A stretch of 60,460 nt of DNA from RGIG1959 sp045604545. Its GTDB lineage: Bacteria; Bacillota; Clostridia; Oscillospirales; Acutalibacteraceae. The stretch covers positions 1 to 60,460 of the forward strand of contig JAZUOG010000064.1 of assembly GCA_045604545.1 (NCBI GenBank), written 5' to 3'. Under the pieces are notes generated by a model. That model ran no database searches and had not been told where the DNA came from. It saw only the letters and a list, made by a program, of their open reading frames with translations. The translations under genes and the position numbers were made by a program. Of the stretch, positions 49,620-57,959 are shown piece after piece. Position 1 is the stretch's first letter, and the number at the start of each line of letters is the position of its first letter.

Positions 49620-51056
49620 TTATGCTTCGTTTTTGCTTTCGCTGAACTTACGCTGATATTTGCTGATAAGCATATTTTCTTCTTTCACCTCAACGGGATA
49701 GTCTCCCGTGAAGCAAGCGGTACAGAAATGCGTCTTGGTTTCCTTGGCGAGATCCTTGACCGCCTCCACCGACAGATACGCCAGCGAGTCGGCACCGGAA
49801 ATGGCCGCGATCTCTTCCACGGTATGGGTGCGGGCAACCAGCTCGTCCGCCGACGTATCCACGCCGTAATAACACGGGCAGGTAACAGGCGGCGAAGCGA
49901 TGCGCATATGTACCTCCGTAGCGCCCGCTTCGCGGAGCAGTTTGATGATGGGCGCACAGGTCGTACCGCGCACGATGGAGTCGTCGATGAGCACCACGCG
50001 TTTGCCTCTCACCGTGTCGGCGATGGGATTCAGTTTGATGCGCACAGAGCGCTCGCGCTGTTTCTGATTCGGCTGAATAAAGGTTCTGCCGATGTATTTG
50101 TTTTTGAGGAAGCCGATGCCGTAAGGAATACCCGATGCCTGCGCATAACCGAGTGCGGCATCAAGACCCGAGTCGGGAACACCGACAATGACATCTGCTT
50201 CGACGGGGCTTTCCTTTGCAAGGTATTCGCCCGCGCGTTTGCGCGCCACATGGACGCTCGTGCCGTCCACGACCGAGTCGGGACGGGCGATGTAAACGTA
50301 CTCAAACACGCACAGCGAGGTGTCCTTGCCGCAGTGAGTGGTGATGGAGCGCAGACCGTCTTTGTCGACGATCACGATCTCACCCGGCTCCACATCGCGC
50401 ACAAACGTCGCACCGATGGAGTCGATCGCACAGGATTCCGAAGCGATCACATAGCCGCCCGAATCGGTACGACCGATACACAGCGGACGGAAACCGTGAG
50501 GATCGCGCGCGGCAATCAGCTTTTTCGGCGACATCACGCACAGCGTGTAAGCGCCCTCAAGCTGATACATCGCTCGTTCGATGGCTTGTTCAATGGAAGG
50601 GGCGATCAGTCGCTCATGCACGATGGAATAGGCGATCACTTCCACATCGGTCGTGGTGTGGAAAATCGAGCCGTTGAGTTCCATTCTGCGACGCAGAACA
50701 GCGGCGTTGGTCAAACTGCCGTTGTTGGCGATTGCCATCGTACCTTTGCAGTGGTTGACACGAAGCGGTTGCGCATTGGAGCGGCTTTTGTTGCCGGCCG
50801 TGCCGTAGAACACGTGGCCGATCGCCATCTGTCCCGCAGGCAGAGCGCCGAGCGTTTTCGCATCAAACACCTCGTTGACAAGTCCGAGGTTTTTATGGTG
50901 AGTGATCACACCGTCATCGTTGACGGCGATACCGCAGCTTTCCTGTCCGCGATGCTGCAGGGCGTAAAGCGCGGTGTAGACAACGCCGGCAATGTTCGGT
51001 TCTTCATGATCAAATATACCGAACACACCGCATTCTTCATGGATCGAATCTGACAT
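49620..51056 (-). CDS. purF: Amidophosphoribosyltransferase
   Basis: A 478-residue enzyme for the committed purine step, PRPP plus glutamine to PRA. The glutaminase nucleophile is Cys in HEECGVFGIFDHE, implying cleavage of a short propeptide. ALQHRGQESCGIAV follows, and the PRPP-binding loop is RVVLIDDSIVRGTT. The C-terminal Cys-rich THFCTACFTGDYP matches the iron-sulfur type PurF of Firmicutes. The start at 51056 has CGGAGGTA. Confidence 0.95.
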   Translation of the reverse strand: MSDSIHEECGVFGIFDHEEPNIAGVVYTALYALQHRGQESCGIAVNDDGVITHHKNLGLVNEVFDAKTLGALPAGQMAIGHVFYGTAGNKSRSNAQPLRVNHCKGTMAIANNGSLTNAAVLRRRMELNGSIFHTTTDVEVIAYSIVHERLIAPSIEQAIERAMYQLEGAYTLCVMSPKKLIAARDPHGFRPLCIGRTDSGGYVIASESCAIDSIGATFVRDVEPGEIVIVDKDGLRSITTHCGKDTSLCVFEYVYIARPDSVVDGTSVHVARKRAGEYLAKESPVEADVIVGVPDSGLDAALGYAQASGIPYGIGFLKNKYIGRTFIQPNQKQRERSVRIKLNPIADTVRGKRVVLIDDSIVRGTTCAPIIKLLREAGATEVHMRIASPPVTCPCYYGVDTSADELVARTHTVEEIAAISGADSLAYLSVEAVKDLAKETKTHFCTACFTGDYPVEVKEENMLISKYQRKFSESKNEA

Positions 51057-51075
51057 GTATCCTACCTCCGTCCGA

Positions 51076-51576
51076 TCAGTTTGCAGAGAGCTCTTCCTGC
51101 AGTGCCTTCTCTTTTTTCAGCACGGCGGCGGTCATATCCTCGCGCATGGCGGCCAGCTTGTCGGCAAGCGCGTCATCGGACACCGCCAGGATCTGTGCCG
51201 CGAGAATAGCGGCGTTTTCCGCACCGTCAATGGCAACGGTCGCAACCGGCATACCCGAAGGCATCTGCACGGTGGACAGCAACGCGTCGAGGCCGTCGAG
51301 CGTGCTGGACTTGACGGGAATGCCGATGATCGGCAAGGTGGACTGGGCGGCAAGTGCGCCCGCAAGGTGCGCCGCTTTGCCGGCGGCGGCAATCAATACG
51401 CCAAAGCCGTTCGCTTTGGCATTTTTAGCAAACTCCGCCGCCTGAACGGGAGTACGGTGGGCGGAGAAAATGTGCGTTTCGTAGGGGATCCCGAACGATG
51501 CGAGTTTATCCATCGCCTTTTGGACAATGGGGCGATCGCTGTCGGAGCCCATGATGACAGCCACTTTCTTAGACAT
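51076..51576 (-). CDS. purE: N5-carboxyaminoimidazole ribonucleotide mutase
   Basis: A 166-residue PurE. VAVIMGSDSDRPIVQKAM and the ISAHRTP-type FSAHRTPVQAAEF loop are the active-site signatures. It moves carboxyl from N5-CAIR to CAIR; purK is not in the window, so a class II (CO2-using) PurE cannot be excluded. AGAAGGAGG precedes the ATG at 51576. It is the first gene of the operon, directly behind the attenuator-like leader. Confidence 0.93.
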   Translation of the reverse strand: MSKKVAVIMGSDSDRPIVQKAMDKLASFGIPYETHIFSAHRTPVQAAEFAKNAKANGFGVLIAAAGKAAHLAGALAAQSTLPIIGIPVKSSTLDGLDALLSTVQMPSGMPVATVAIDGAENAAILAAQILAVSDDALADKLAAMREDMTAAVLKKEKALQEELSAN

Positions 51577-51780
51577 AAATGAAGCCTCCTTCTGAGAATA
51601 CAAAAATGAAAAAGCGCAGTGCGCTCGGGCGCACTACGCTGTTGTGGCACTTCGACCCTGAGAGAGGGTCGCAACGATGCCGCAAGATGAGATTTGCGGC
51701 AGAAAACCGCGCACCTTGACTGTATGTTTGCGCATAAAACAACAAGACATCACAGCTCACGCTCCTCACGGCAAATCTTA
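51577..51780 (-). promoter_or_regulatory. Structured leader of the purine operon, candidate riboswitch/attenuator
   Basis: Between the promoter and purE lie about 200 nt of untranslated leader. AGATTTGC at 51771-51778 can pair with GCAAATCT at 51690-51697, closing a domain of about 85 nt. The same 3' arm can instead pair through GCCGCAA/TTGCGGC with 51679-51685. A CGACCCT/AGGGTCG hairpin (51653-51671) follows, then a strong terminator (AGCGcAGTGCGC arm, 51613-51640) with a T-rich tail. Mutually exclusive pairing before a terminator is typical of transcriptional riboswitches. It does not match the guanine riboswitch core that I know. Confidence 0.6.
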
Positions 51781-51785
51781 CAGAT

Positions 51786-51814
51786 ATTTTACCTTTTTTG
51801 CGCCCTAAAATCAA
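51786..51814 (-). promoter_or_regulatory. Promoter of the purine operon
   Basis: On the minus strand, -35 TTGATT (51809-51814), a 17-bp spacer and -10 TAAAAT (51786-51791). Confidence 0.65.
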
Positions 51815-51910
51815 GCGTTTTCGGCAAAAAAAATCTTTTTGTTCAAATCTGCCGACTTTCTGTTTTTTGCGAGAAAAACTTGTGTGATTTTGACCGTTTT
51901 CACAAGATCG

Positions 51911-51939
51911 TTGATTTTTTCAAAGAAGCGGTGTATAGT
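51911..51939 (+). promoter_or_regulatory. Promoter for the redox-cysteine protein gene
   Basis: -35 TTGATT (51911-51916), a 17-bp spacer and -10 TATAGT (51934-51939). Confidence 0.65.
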
Positions 51940-51970
51940 AATATCATCACCAAAACAGGAGGAATACGAC

Positions 51971-52414
51971 ATGACACATAAGGAAAAAGCGGCGGCGCTG
52001 TTTTTGGAAGGATATAACTGTTCACAGGCGGTGCTTGGCGCGTTTTGCGACGAGCTCGGTTTGCCCTTTGACGTGGCAATGAAGCTGTCCTCCTCCTTCG
52101 GCGGCGGTATGGGTCGTATGCGCGAGGTGTGCGGTGCGGTGAGCGGTATGTTCATGGTGGCGGGACTGCTTGACGGCTACAGCGCGCCCGAAACGGGAAG
52201 CGTCAAGGCGGCGCATTATCAGCGTATCCGCGAACTTGCTGACAGTTTCAAAAAAGACAACGGCTCCATCATCTGCCGCGAGCTGCTCGGCGGCACGGCG
52301 GAGGTGGGCGGCACACCCGAAGCCCGCACCGAACAATACTACCAAAAACGCCCGTGTGTGGAATATGTCAAAGCCGCCGCAGAAATCCTGGAAAAAGAAT
52401 TTTTCAGCAAATAA
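51971..52414 (+). CDS. C_GCAxxG_C_C family protein
   Basis: A 147-residue member of the redox-active-cysteine family (PF09719, C_GCAxxG_C_C). The first Cys is in EGYNCSQAVLGAF, the middle motif reads REVCGAVSGMFMVAGL, and later Cys occur in IICRELLG and KRPCVEYVK. Such proteins are common in anaerobes and thought to take part in electron transfer or iron-sulfur handling. The ATG at 51971 follows AGGAGG. It is a single-gene unit with promoter and terminator. Confidence 0.88.
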   Translation: MTHKEKAAALFLEGYNCSQAVLGAFCDELGLPFDVAMKLSSSFGGGMGRMREVCGAVSGMFMVAGLLDGYSAPETGSVKAAHYQRIRELADSFKKDNGSIICRELLGGTAEVGGTPEARTEQYYQKRPCVEYVKAAAEILEKEFFSK

Positions 52415-52419
52415 ACCAG

Positions 52420-52463
52420 AAACAGCCGTTCGCTCCTTGTAAGGGAGTGAACGGCTGTTTCTT
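52420..52463. terminator. Bidirectional terminator
   Basis: A long stem GAAACAGCCGTTC/GAACGGCTGTTTC with an inner CTCCTT/AGGGAG pair; it touches the stop of the convergent nuclease gene. Confidence 0.9.
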
Positions 52464-54069
52464 ATTGTTCCCACTTGTCGGAAACAGCGTCAATGTCATC
52501 GGCAAAGCGGTTGATATCCTTGTTCGCCCCCTCGCGGTAGCGAGGGACAATGCCGCTCAGGCGTTTAAGCGCCGCCATCAGACGACCAAACGCAGAAGAT
52601 TCGCGCCTCTTCTGTGACTCCGCTTCTTTTTTAACAATGCGTTTATCGTTACCGCGGATGAGACATGCCCCTGAGGTGAGGTCATATTCTGCACCGTTGT
52701 AGGGTGCTTCGGCAGAGATGCCGAGCGTATCCTGCACGGCTTTGGCGAAGTCATCGCAAACCGTGTCGTTGCCGTGATTGACAAACACCTTGCGCGGCTT
52801 TTTCTCAAAGCCGTCAAGCCAAGCAAGCAACATATCGCGGTCGGCGTGACCGCTGATGCCGTCGAGCTGTTCAATATGCGCATTGACGCGCACGATATCG
52901 CCGAACAGCCGCACCTCTTCTGCGCCCTCGGTGATGATACGGCCGAGCGTGCCGACAGCCTGATAGCCGACAAACAGCACCGTGCTCTCTTTGCGCCACA
53001 GATTGTGCTTGAGGTGGTGACGGATGCGTCCTGCCTCACACATACCCGAAGCGGACAGGATGACCTTGGGCGCTTTATCCAGATTGATCTGCACCGAATC
53101 GTCACTGGTGACGGACAGCATCAGGCCGGGGAATTTGATGGGGTCGATGCCGCTGTCGATGAGGCGATTGGTTTCGTCGTCAAAGTATTTTTGCAGATTA
53201 CTGCTGTAGATGCCTGTTGCCTCCACGGCAAGCGGGCTGTCAACGTACACAGGGAAATGATCGTGTCCAACAACGAGACCTTTTTCCTTGATGATGCGCA
53301 ACAGATACAGCAGTTCCTGTGTTCTGCCGATGGCAAAGGACGGAATGACCACATTGCCGCCGCGATCAAACGTTTCCTGCAGAATGCGCGTCAGCTGTGA
53401 TACGTAGTCGGGGCGCTCGCCGTGAAGGCGGGTGCCGTAGGTCGATTCCACAATCACATAATCCGCCTGCTTCGGCTGACCGGGATCGCAGATCAGCGGG
53501 CGGTCCTTGTTTCCGAGATCACCCGAGAACACAAGCGTCTGCTCGTGCCCGTTTTCGTTGACGGTAAGGCTGATGCTTGCAGAACCGAGCAGATGTCCTG
53601 CATCGGTGAAGGAAACGGTAATCCCTTTGCAAAGCTCATAGGGCTCGTCATATTCACACGGCACAAACTGTCTGATGGCTTTTTTGGCATCCTCGGTCGT
53701 GTACAGCGGAACATACATATCCGCTCCCGAGCGTTTGGCTTTGCGGTTGCGCCATTTTGCCTCAAACTCCTGAATATGGGCAGAATCCATCAGCATGATC
53801 TCGCACAGCCGCTTTGTCGGGACAGTGGTGAAAATATGACCGCGAAAGCCGCCCGATGTGAGGGCGGGGATCTTTCCCGAATGGTCAATGTGGGCATGGG
53901 TGAGCAACAGATAGTCGATCTGAGACGGGGCAAACGGCAATGCGCCGTTTTCGTACAGATCGGGGCCTTGCTCCATGCCGCAGTCGATCATGATCGTTTT
54001 GCCGCGGGCATACACGACCGTACAGGAGCCCGTTACCTCATGAGCCGCACCGTAAAACGCTATTTTCAT
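52462..54069 (-). CDS. Beta-CASP metallo-beta-lactamase ribonuclease
   Basis: A 535-residue MBL-fold nuclease of the CPSF/Ysh1-like type. The metal motif is THAHIDHSGKIPAL, further ligands lie in DAGHLLGSASI and FSGDLGNKDRP, the beta-CASP domain spans about 200-395 (IPSFAIGRTQELLYLLR) and the RNA-specificity motif is ISGHADRDMLLAWL. Proteins like this act on RNA 3' ends as endo- or exonucleases. A C-terminal tail of about 70 residues is basic. The ATG at 54069 has AAAGGAGG; the reading from 54132 is rejected. Confidence 0.9.
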   Translation of the reverse strand: MKIAFYGAAHEVTGSCTVVYARGKTIMIDCGMEQGPDLYENGALPFAPSQIDYLLLTHAHIDHSGKIPALTSGGFRGHIFTTVPTKRLCEIMLMDSAHIQEFEAKWRNRKAKRSGADMYVPLYTTEDAKKAIRQFVPCEYDEPYELCKGITVSFTDAGHLLGSASISLTVNENGHEQTLVFSGDLGNKDRPLICDPGQPKQADYVIVESTYGTRLHGERPDYVSQLTRILQETFDRGGNVVIPSFAIGRTQELLYLLRIIKEKGLVVGHDHFPVYVDSPLAVEATGIYSSNLQKYFDDETNRLIDSGIDPIKFPGLMLSVTSDDSVQINLDKAPKVILSASGMCEAGRIRHHLKHNLWRKESTVLFVGYQAVGTLGRIITEGAEEVRLFGDIVRVNAHIEQLDGISGHADRDMLLAWLDGFEKKPRKVFVNHGNDTVCDDFAKAVQDTLGISAEAPYNGAEYDLTSGACLIRGNDKRIVKKEAESQKRRESSAFGRLMAALKRLSGIVPRYREGANKDINRFADDIDAVSDKWEQ

Positions 54070-54085
54070 GCTGATTCCTCCTTTT

Positions 54086-55240
54086 TTACGTTCGGTTAAA
54101 CAGTCTTCCGAAGAGCCAATACACCGCCGCACAAACCGCGATATACAGCGGTGTGATCAGCAGCCAGAAATCGTTGTATACTGCGTTGATGTAATAGGAC
54201 GGCGGAAACAGGTATTGAAGCATACCCAGTTCTTTCAAATCAAAAAACACCGGACACACCAGCAGTGTCACCACGATAAGCAACGGCAACAACGTGCCGA
54301 GTACTCTGAGCGAGCCGCACAGCCGTCTGAGCAGCATACCGAACACCGCCGTGCATAAGGCGTACAGGATCGTCACAAGCAGTTCGCGCCACCAGGAAGT
54401 ACCCATTCCGATAAGAGCAAGCGAGAGCATCGATACGACCGACACCTGCATGACCGCCACCATCTGACAGCCGCATTCGGCAAGCGGTCGGCGGGATTCG
54501 GGTATCCACGAAAACGTGCCGCGGCGGGAATCGGTGATATAATACATCGCGGTCGAAAGTCCGCACAGCATGATGATGATGCCGAGCAGTCCGCGAACGG
54601 GTGTCATCAGATAATGAAGGGAGCGTGTCCCCTCCTTCAGACCGCCGATATCCACCTGTGCAAATTCAAACAGCGCTTCGTTGTCCATGGTGGTCGCATG
54701 GTAGAAAGCGAGTATCTCCTCATCGCTTTGATCGGCCATTTCGGGGATCGACTTGCGCGCATGATGCATATACACATAGGGGGCATACTGTTCGAACAGC
54801 TTTCCCTCCAGTTGTTCACGGGACAGCATCAACGCCACGTTTTCCTCCCGTTCATACACCTTCACAAGCGGGATATCGTTTCCCGGGTTTTGGCTGTAGC
54901 GATACACCGCCGACTGCAGGTCGGCAACAAACACCCACGCGGCATCGCAGTGTCCCGCACGGACGGCATCAACGGCACGTTGCGGAACATCGTACACCGC
55001 ATAGCGGATCAGCTGTCCTTCCTTTTGAAGCTCCTCGATCAGCCGATCGGCAAGCGCGTCCTGCGGTTGCTCCTTCGAAAGAGCAACGGTGATGACGCCG
55101 CTGTCACCGATGTCGATGCGACTGTAACCGAACGCCACAAGCGGAATGAGCGCCAGGATCGCGAGAAAGGTGGCTTTTTTATACAATCGTTTGGTGAGAA
55201 GCAGGCACCACATAAGAGCGGTTTTCCATGTCTGTTTCAT
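54086..55240 (-). CDS. ABC-2 type transporter permease
   Basis: A 384-residue membrane protein of the ABC-2/YhgE-like type. One helix near the N-terminus (about 23-40), a large extracytoplasmic domain (about 41-200) and a C-terminal block of five helices (about 205-380) match exporter permeases with a split TM1. It is one of a pair with the next permease, sharing one ATPase. The substrate is unknown. It starts two bases after the stop of the upstream permease, with overlapping translation signals. Confidence 0.85.
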   Translation of the reverse strand: MKQTWKTALMWCLLLTKRLYKKATFLAILALIPLVAFGYSRIDIGDSGVITVALSKEQPQDALADRLIEELQKEGQLIRYAVYDVPQRAVDAVRAGHCDAAWVFVADLQSAVYRYSQNPGNDIPLVKVYEREENVALMLSREQLEGKLFEQYAPYVYMHHARKSIPEMADQSDEEILAFYHATTMDNEALFEFAQVDIGGLKEGTRSLHYLMTPVRGLLGIIIMLCGLSTAMYYITDSRRGTFSWIPESRRPLAECGCQMVAVMQVSVVSMLSLALIGMGTSWWRELLVTILYALCTAVFGMLLRRLCGSLRVLGTLLPLLIVVTLLVCPVFFDLKELGMLQYLFPPSYYINAVYNDFWLLITPLYIAVCAAVYWLFGRLFNRT

Positions 55241-55241
55241 G

Positions 55242-56465
55242 TCACACCCGCCCCCATTTCACATATCTCACGCGAAGCAGAATGCCCACAACGGCAAACA
55301 CGGCCGTGTAGCCGAACACCACTGTCAGCGCGCTCATGTCAAGATTGCCGGTGACGCAGTACGACAGCACCGTCCGCGCCGCACCCGTAGGCAAAAATGC
55401 CACCGCTTTTTGTACCGTTTCGGGAAAGAAAAACACGGGATACATACACCCCGACACAAAGCACAATGCCAGGGTCGTGAAAAACTGCAACAGCACACCG
55501 CTGACCAGATCGGTACTGACGGCATACAGCATGAAGCTGAACGAAGACACCAGCATCAGCACGGGAAGCACCGCCGCCAGATTCGCAAAAGACAGCGGCA
55601 CGAGCGACTGTCCGCTCACCGCCTCCACTGCCGCCAAAGAGACAGCGATCAGCAACAGCAACGACAGCGACAACCACACAAACCAGCACAGAAGATCACA
55701 CCCCGCCTGCATGGTGGCTGAGCGACCTTTGGCGGCAAGCATGCGCGCAAGAGAATGGTCACGACGGATAAACAGCGGTGCAAACGGCAACACCGAAAGC
55801 ATCATCAGCAACACAAACAATCCGCACAGCAAGTAATCGCCCATCTGCAAGCCGTCACCGATGCCAAGCTCGGTCAATTCCACCACGCCGTCGCGCGTCA
55901 GAATGCAGTCGATCAGCTTGAGATTCACGTTTGTCATGTGAACGTTGCGATCGCCGACGGTATAATTGCCGAGTTCTTTAAGGGCGTTATTCAGACCGTA
56001 GACACCTTTTTGAGCGGCGATGACCATATCGGAAATCACGGTGGTGACCTCGTCACGAAACACCGTGATGAGTCCTGTTGCTCCCGCTCTCGTCACGAAC
56101 CGAAGCGACGTGATATGCCCGTTCATGGCGTTGTCGACAAAGCCCTCGGGGGCTTCGATATACGCGCTCAGTGTACGGTTATTCAGTGCCGCCATGGCGT
56201 CCTCTTCTTCCATCAGCGACACATCGAGCGTATATTGAGAGGAGTCCAGTGCCGTCATCGCGGACATTGCCAGCTCCACAAGAGGATCGTCCCCCGCTCC
56301 CACGATGCCGACGCTGACCTTTTGCTGATGCTCGCCGTTTTCCGCCATGTCGTTCATCGCAAAAAACGCCGTCAGCAAGCCGACGATCAGTATCGCCATC
56401 ACCGCAAGTGCACCCGGCAGATAGCGAAGGATCCGCTTTGTTTGTACTTGAATATATGTTTTCAT
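55242..56465 (-). CDS. ABC-2 type transporter permease
   Basis: A 407-residue permease with the same plan as its neighbour: TM1 at about 15-37 (YLPGALAVMAILIVGLLTAF), an extracytoplasmic domain up to about 205, then five or six helices. The two probably form a heterodimer. One base separates it from the ATPase gene. The extracytoplasmic loop is typical of exporters of peptides, lipids or drugs. No lantibiotic or peptide precursor gene is near, so the cargo is open. Confidence 0.85.
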   Translation of the reverse strand: MKTYIQVQTKRILRYLPGALAVMAILIVGLLTAFFAMNDMAENGEHQQKVSVGIVGAGDDPLVELAMSAMTALDSSQYTLDVSLMEEEDAMAALNNRTLSAYIEAPEGFVDNAMNGHITSLRFVTRAGATGLITVFRDEVTTVISDMVIAAQKGVYGLNNALKELGNYTVGDRNVHMTNVNLKLIDCILTRDGVVELTELGIGDGLQMGDYLLCGLFVLLMMLSVLPFAPLFIRRDHSLARMLAAKGRSATMQAGCDLLCWFVWLSLSLLLLIAVSLAAVEAVSGQSLVPLSFANLAAVLPVLMLVSSFSFMLYAVSTDLVSGVLLQFFTTLALCFVSGCMYPVFFFPETVQKAVAFLPTGAARTVLSYCVTGNLDMSALTVVFGYTAVFAVVGILLRVRYVKWGRV

Positions 56466-56466
56466 A

Positions 56467-57135
56467 TCACAATCTCTTCACCAGTTCCGATACATTGCCG
56501 TCATACACAAACGGGACAAGCGTGCCGTTTTTTATGATGTACCATTCGTCGCACAGTGCGAGTTCGGGCGCATCGTGCGTTGTCAGAAACAGCGTGCCGC
56601 CAAGGCGTTTATACTGTCGCAGATAGTCGGCGATGCGCTCCTTGCAGGCAAGATCCAGCGCCGCTGTCGGTTCATCAAGGAGCAACACGGGCGGGCGTTT
56701 CGCCATGGCACAGCCGATCGACAAGCGTTTTTTCATGCCGCCCGACATTTTGGAAACGGGGACCCTCAGAAACTCGTCCACGCCGAGCATACGAAGGACT
56801 CCCGATTCCAGCTCCCGCCGCATCGAGGCATCATCATACCACAAGCGCAGGTTGTCTTTGGCGGTCAGTTCTTCAATGAGCGGCGTCCCCTGCGGGACAT
56901 AACCGACCGTTTTGGCTCTGAGTGCGGGATCGGCAAACAGATCCTTGCCGTCACACAAAAACTCTCCTGCATCGCGCGACTGCACACCCGCCAGAATGGT
57001 GAGCAACGTCGATTTACCGCTGCCGTTACTGCCGAGAATGCCGATACAGCGGCCGCTTTCGGTCGTCAGGGTGATGTTTTTGAGCACTTGTTGTTTTTTA
57101 TAGCGTTTGGCAACGCCCTTGATCTCTATCAACAC
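56467..57135 (-). CDS. ABC transporter ATP-binding protein
   Basis: A 222-residue nucleotide-binding subunit. The Walker A motif is in GILGSNGSGKSTLLTIL, the Q-loop in VGYVPQGTPLIEE, the signature in VSKMSGGMKKRLSIG, the Walker B in VLLLDEPTAALD and the switch His in FLTTHDAPEL. It begins at GTG 57135 with CGGAGGT. It drives the two permeases that follow. The operon is divergent from the histidine phosphatase gene. Confidence 0.93.
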   Translation of the reverse strand: MLIEIKGVAKRYKKQQVLKNITLTTESGRCIGILGSNGSGKSTLLTILAGVQSRDAGEFLCDGKDLFADPALRAKTVGYVPQGTPLIEELTAKDNLRLWYDDASMRRELESGVLRMLGVDEFLRVPVSKMSGGMKKRLSIGCAMAKRPPVLLLDEPTAALDLACKERIADYLRQYKRLGGTLFLTTHDAPELALCDEWYIIKNGTLVPFVYDGNVSELVKRL

Positions 57136-57213
57136 GGACAGATACCTCCGATTGGTTTTCTTGTTTTCAGTTTAGCATACATTTATGCGTTTGTCACGAT
57201 AAAAATTCCCGCC

Positions 57214-57242
57214 TTGACGAAGCATGTGGCGGGTGATATAGT
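57214..57242 (+). promoter_or_regulatory. Promoter for the histidine phosphatase gene
   Basis: -35 TTGACG (57214-57219), a 17-bp spacer and -10 TATAGT (57237-57242). Confidence 0.7.
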
Positions 57243-57270
57243 AAAGAGGTAATCAAAGGGAGGTCTCATC

Positions 57271-57918
57271 ATGGTTTTGTATATTATCCGTCACGGCGAT
57301 CCCGACTATGAGCATAACACCATCACGCCCTACGGACACAAGGAAGCCAAAGCACTGTCGGAATACTTCGACAAGGTGACATTTGACCGCATATACACCT
57401 CTCCGCTCGGACGCGCCAGGGATACCGCAAGCTATACCTGCAAACGACAGGGCATCACCCCCGTCGTATTGCCGTGGGCGGAGGAAAGCATGGAGTATAT
57501 GCGCCCCTTCGCGCACGACGCGGACTGCTCCTATCGCTTCACAACACAGGAGGGAATTGCCGACTTTGTCGATTTTCACGACGAAGACCGTTCTTCGACG
57601 CTCGCGTTGCTGGCAACAAGTGCCGACGCATGGCTCAAAGAGCTCGGCTATGTCCGCGAGGGCGCTCACTACCGCGTGGAGACCGACAAGGAGGAAACGG
57701 TCGCGTTGTTTTGTCACGGCGGCTTCGGCACGGCACTGACGGCGTATCTGCTGGGAATGCCCGCGGCACTCGGGTTCCTGTCCATGTTCATGAGCACCAC
57801 GTCCTACAACGTTATCACCCTGCGCAACCATGAAAGCGGCTATACCCGCCCGCGACTCATTCGCTTCGGGGACACCACTCATCTCACCGTCGGCGATGTG
57901 ATGGACGACAGATTATAA
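57271..57918 (+). CDS. Histidine phosphatase family protein
   Basis: A 215-residue phosphoglycerate-mutase-like phosphatase. The catalytic histidine is in LYIIRHGDPDYEH, an Arg follows in RIYTSPLGRARDTA, and the second active-site His is in VALFCHGGFGTALTAY. The substrate could be a sugar phosphate, nucleotide or cofactor intermediate. AAAGGGAGG precedes the ATG. It is a single-gene unit between its own promoter and a bidirectional terminator. Confidence 0.9.
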   Translation: MVLYIIRHGDPDYEHNTITPYGHKEAKALSEYFDKVTFDRIYTSPLGRARDTASYTCKRQGITPVVLPWAEESMEYMRPFAHDADCSYRFTTQEGIADFVDFHDEDRSSTLALLATSADAWLKELGYVREGAHYRVETDKEETVALFCHGGFGTALTAYLLGMPAALGFLSMFMSTTSYNVITLRNHESGYTRPRLIRFGDTTHLTVGDVMDDRL

Positions 57919-57925
57919 TAACGCT

Positions 57926-57957
57926 AAAAGGGAGATGCACGATGCATCTCCCTTTTT
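57926..57957. terminator. Bidirectional terminator
   Basis: A perfect stem AAAGGGAGATGCA/TGCATCTCCCTTT with a 3-base loop, between convergent genes. Confidence 0.9.
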
Positions 57958-57959
57958 CA

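Noticed and set aside
44713..51053. Two further long plus-strand readings opposite purD to purF (1122 and 854 codons)
   Set aside because: Same cause: shadows of the purine genes with Arg/His-rich, low-quality sequence and no family match.
51569..51814. An 81-codon leader peptide gene before purE
   Set aside because: It runs through the leader hairpins and the terminator and ends inside purE. It lacks a ribosome site and begins inside the -35 box, upstream of the transcription start.
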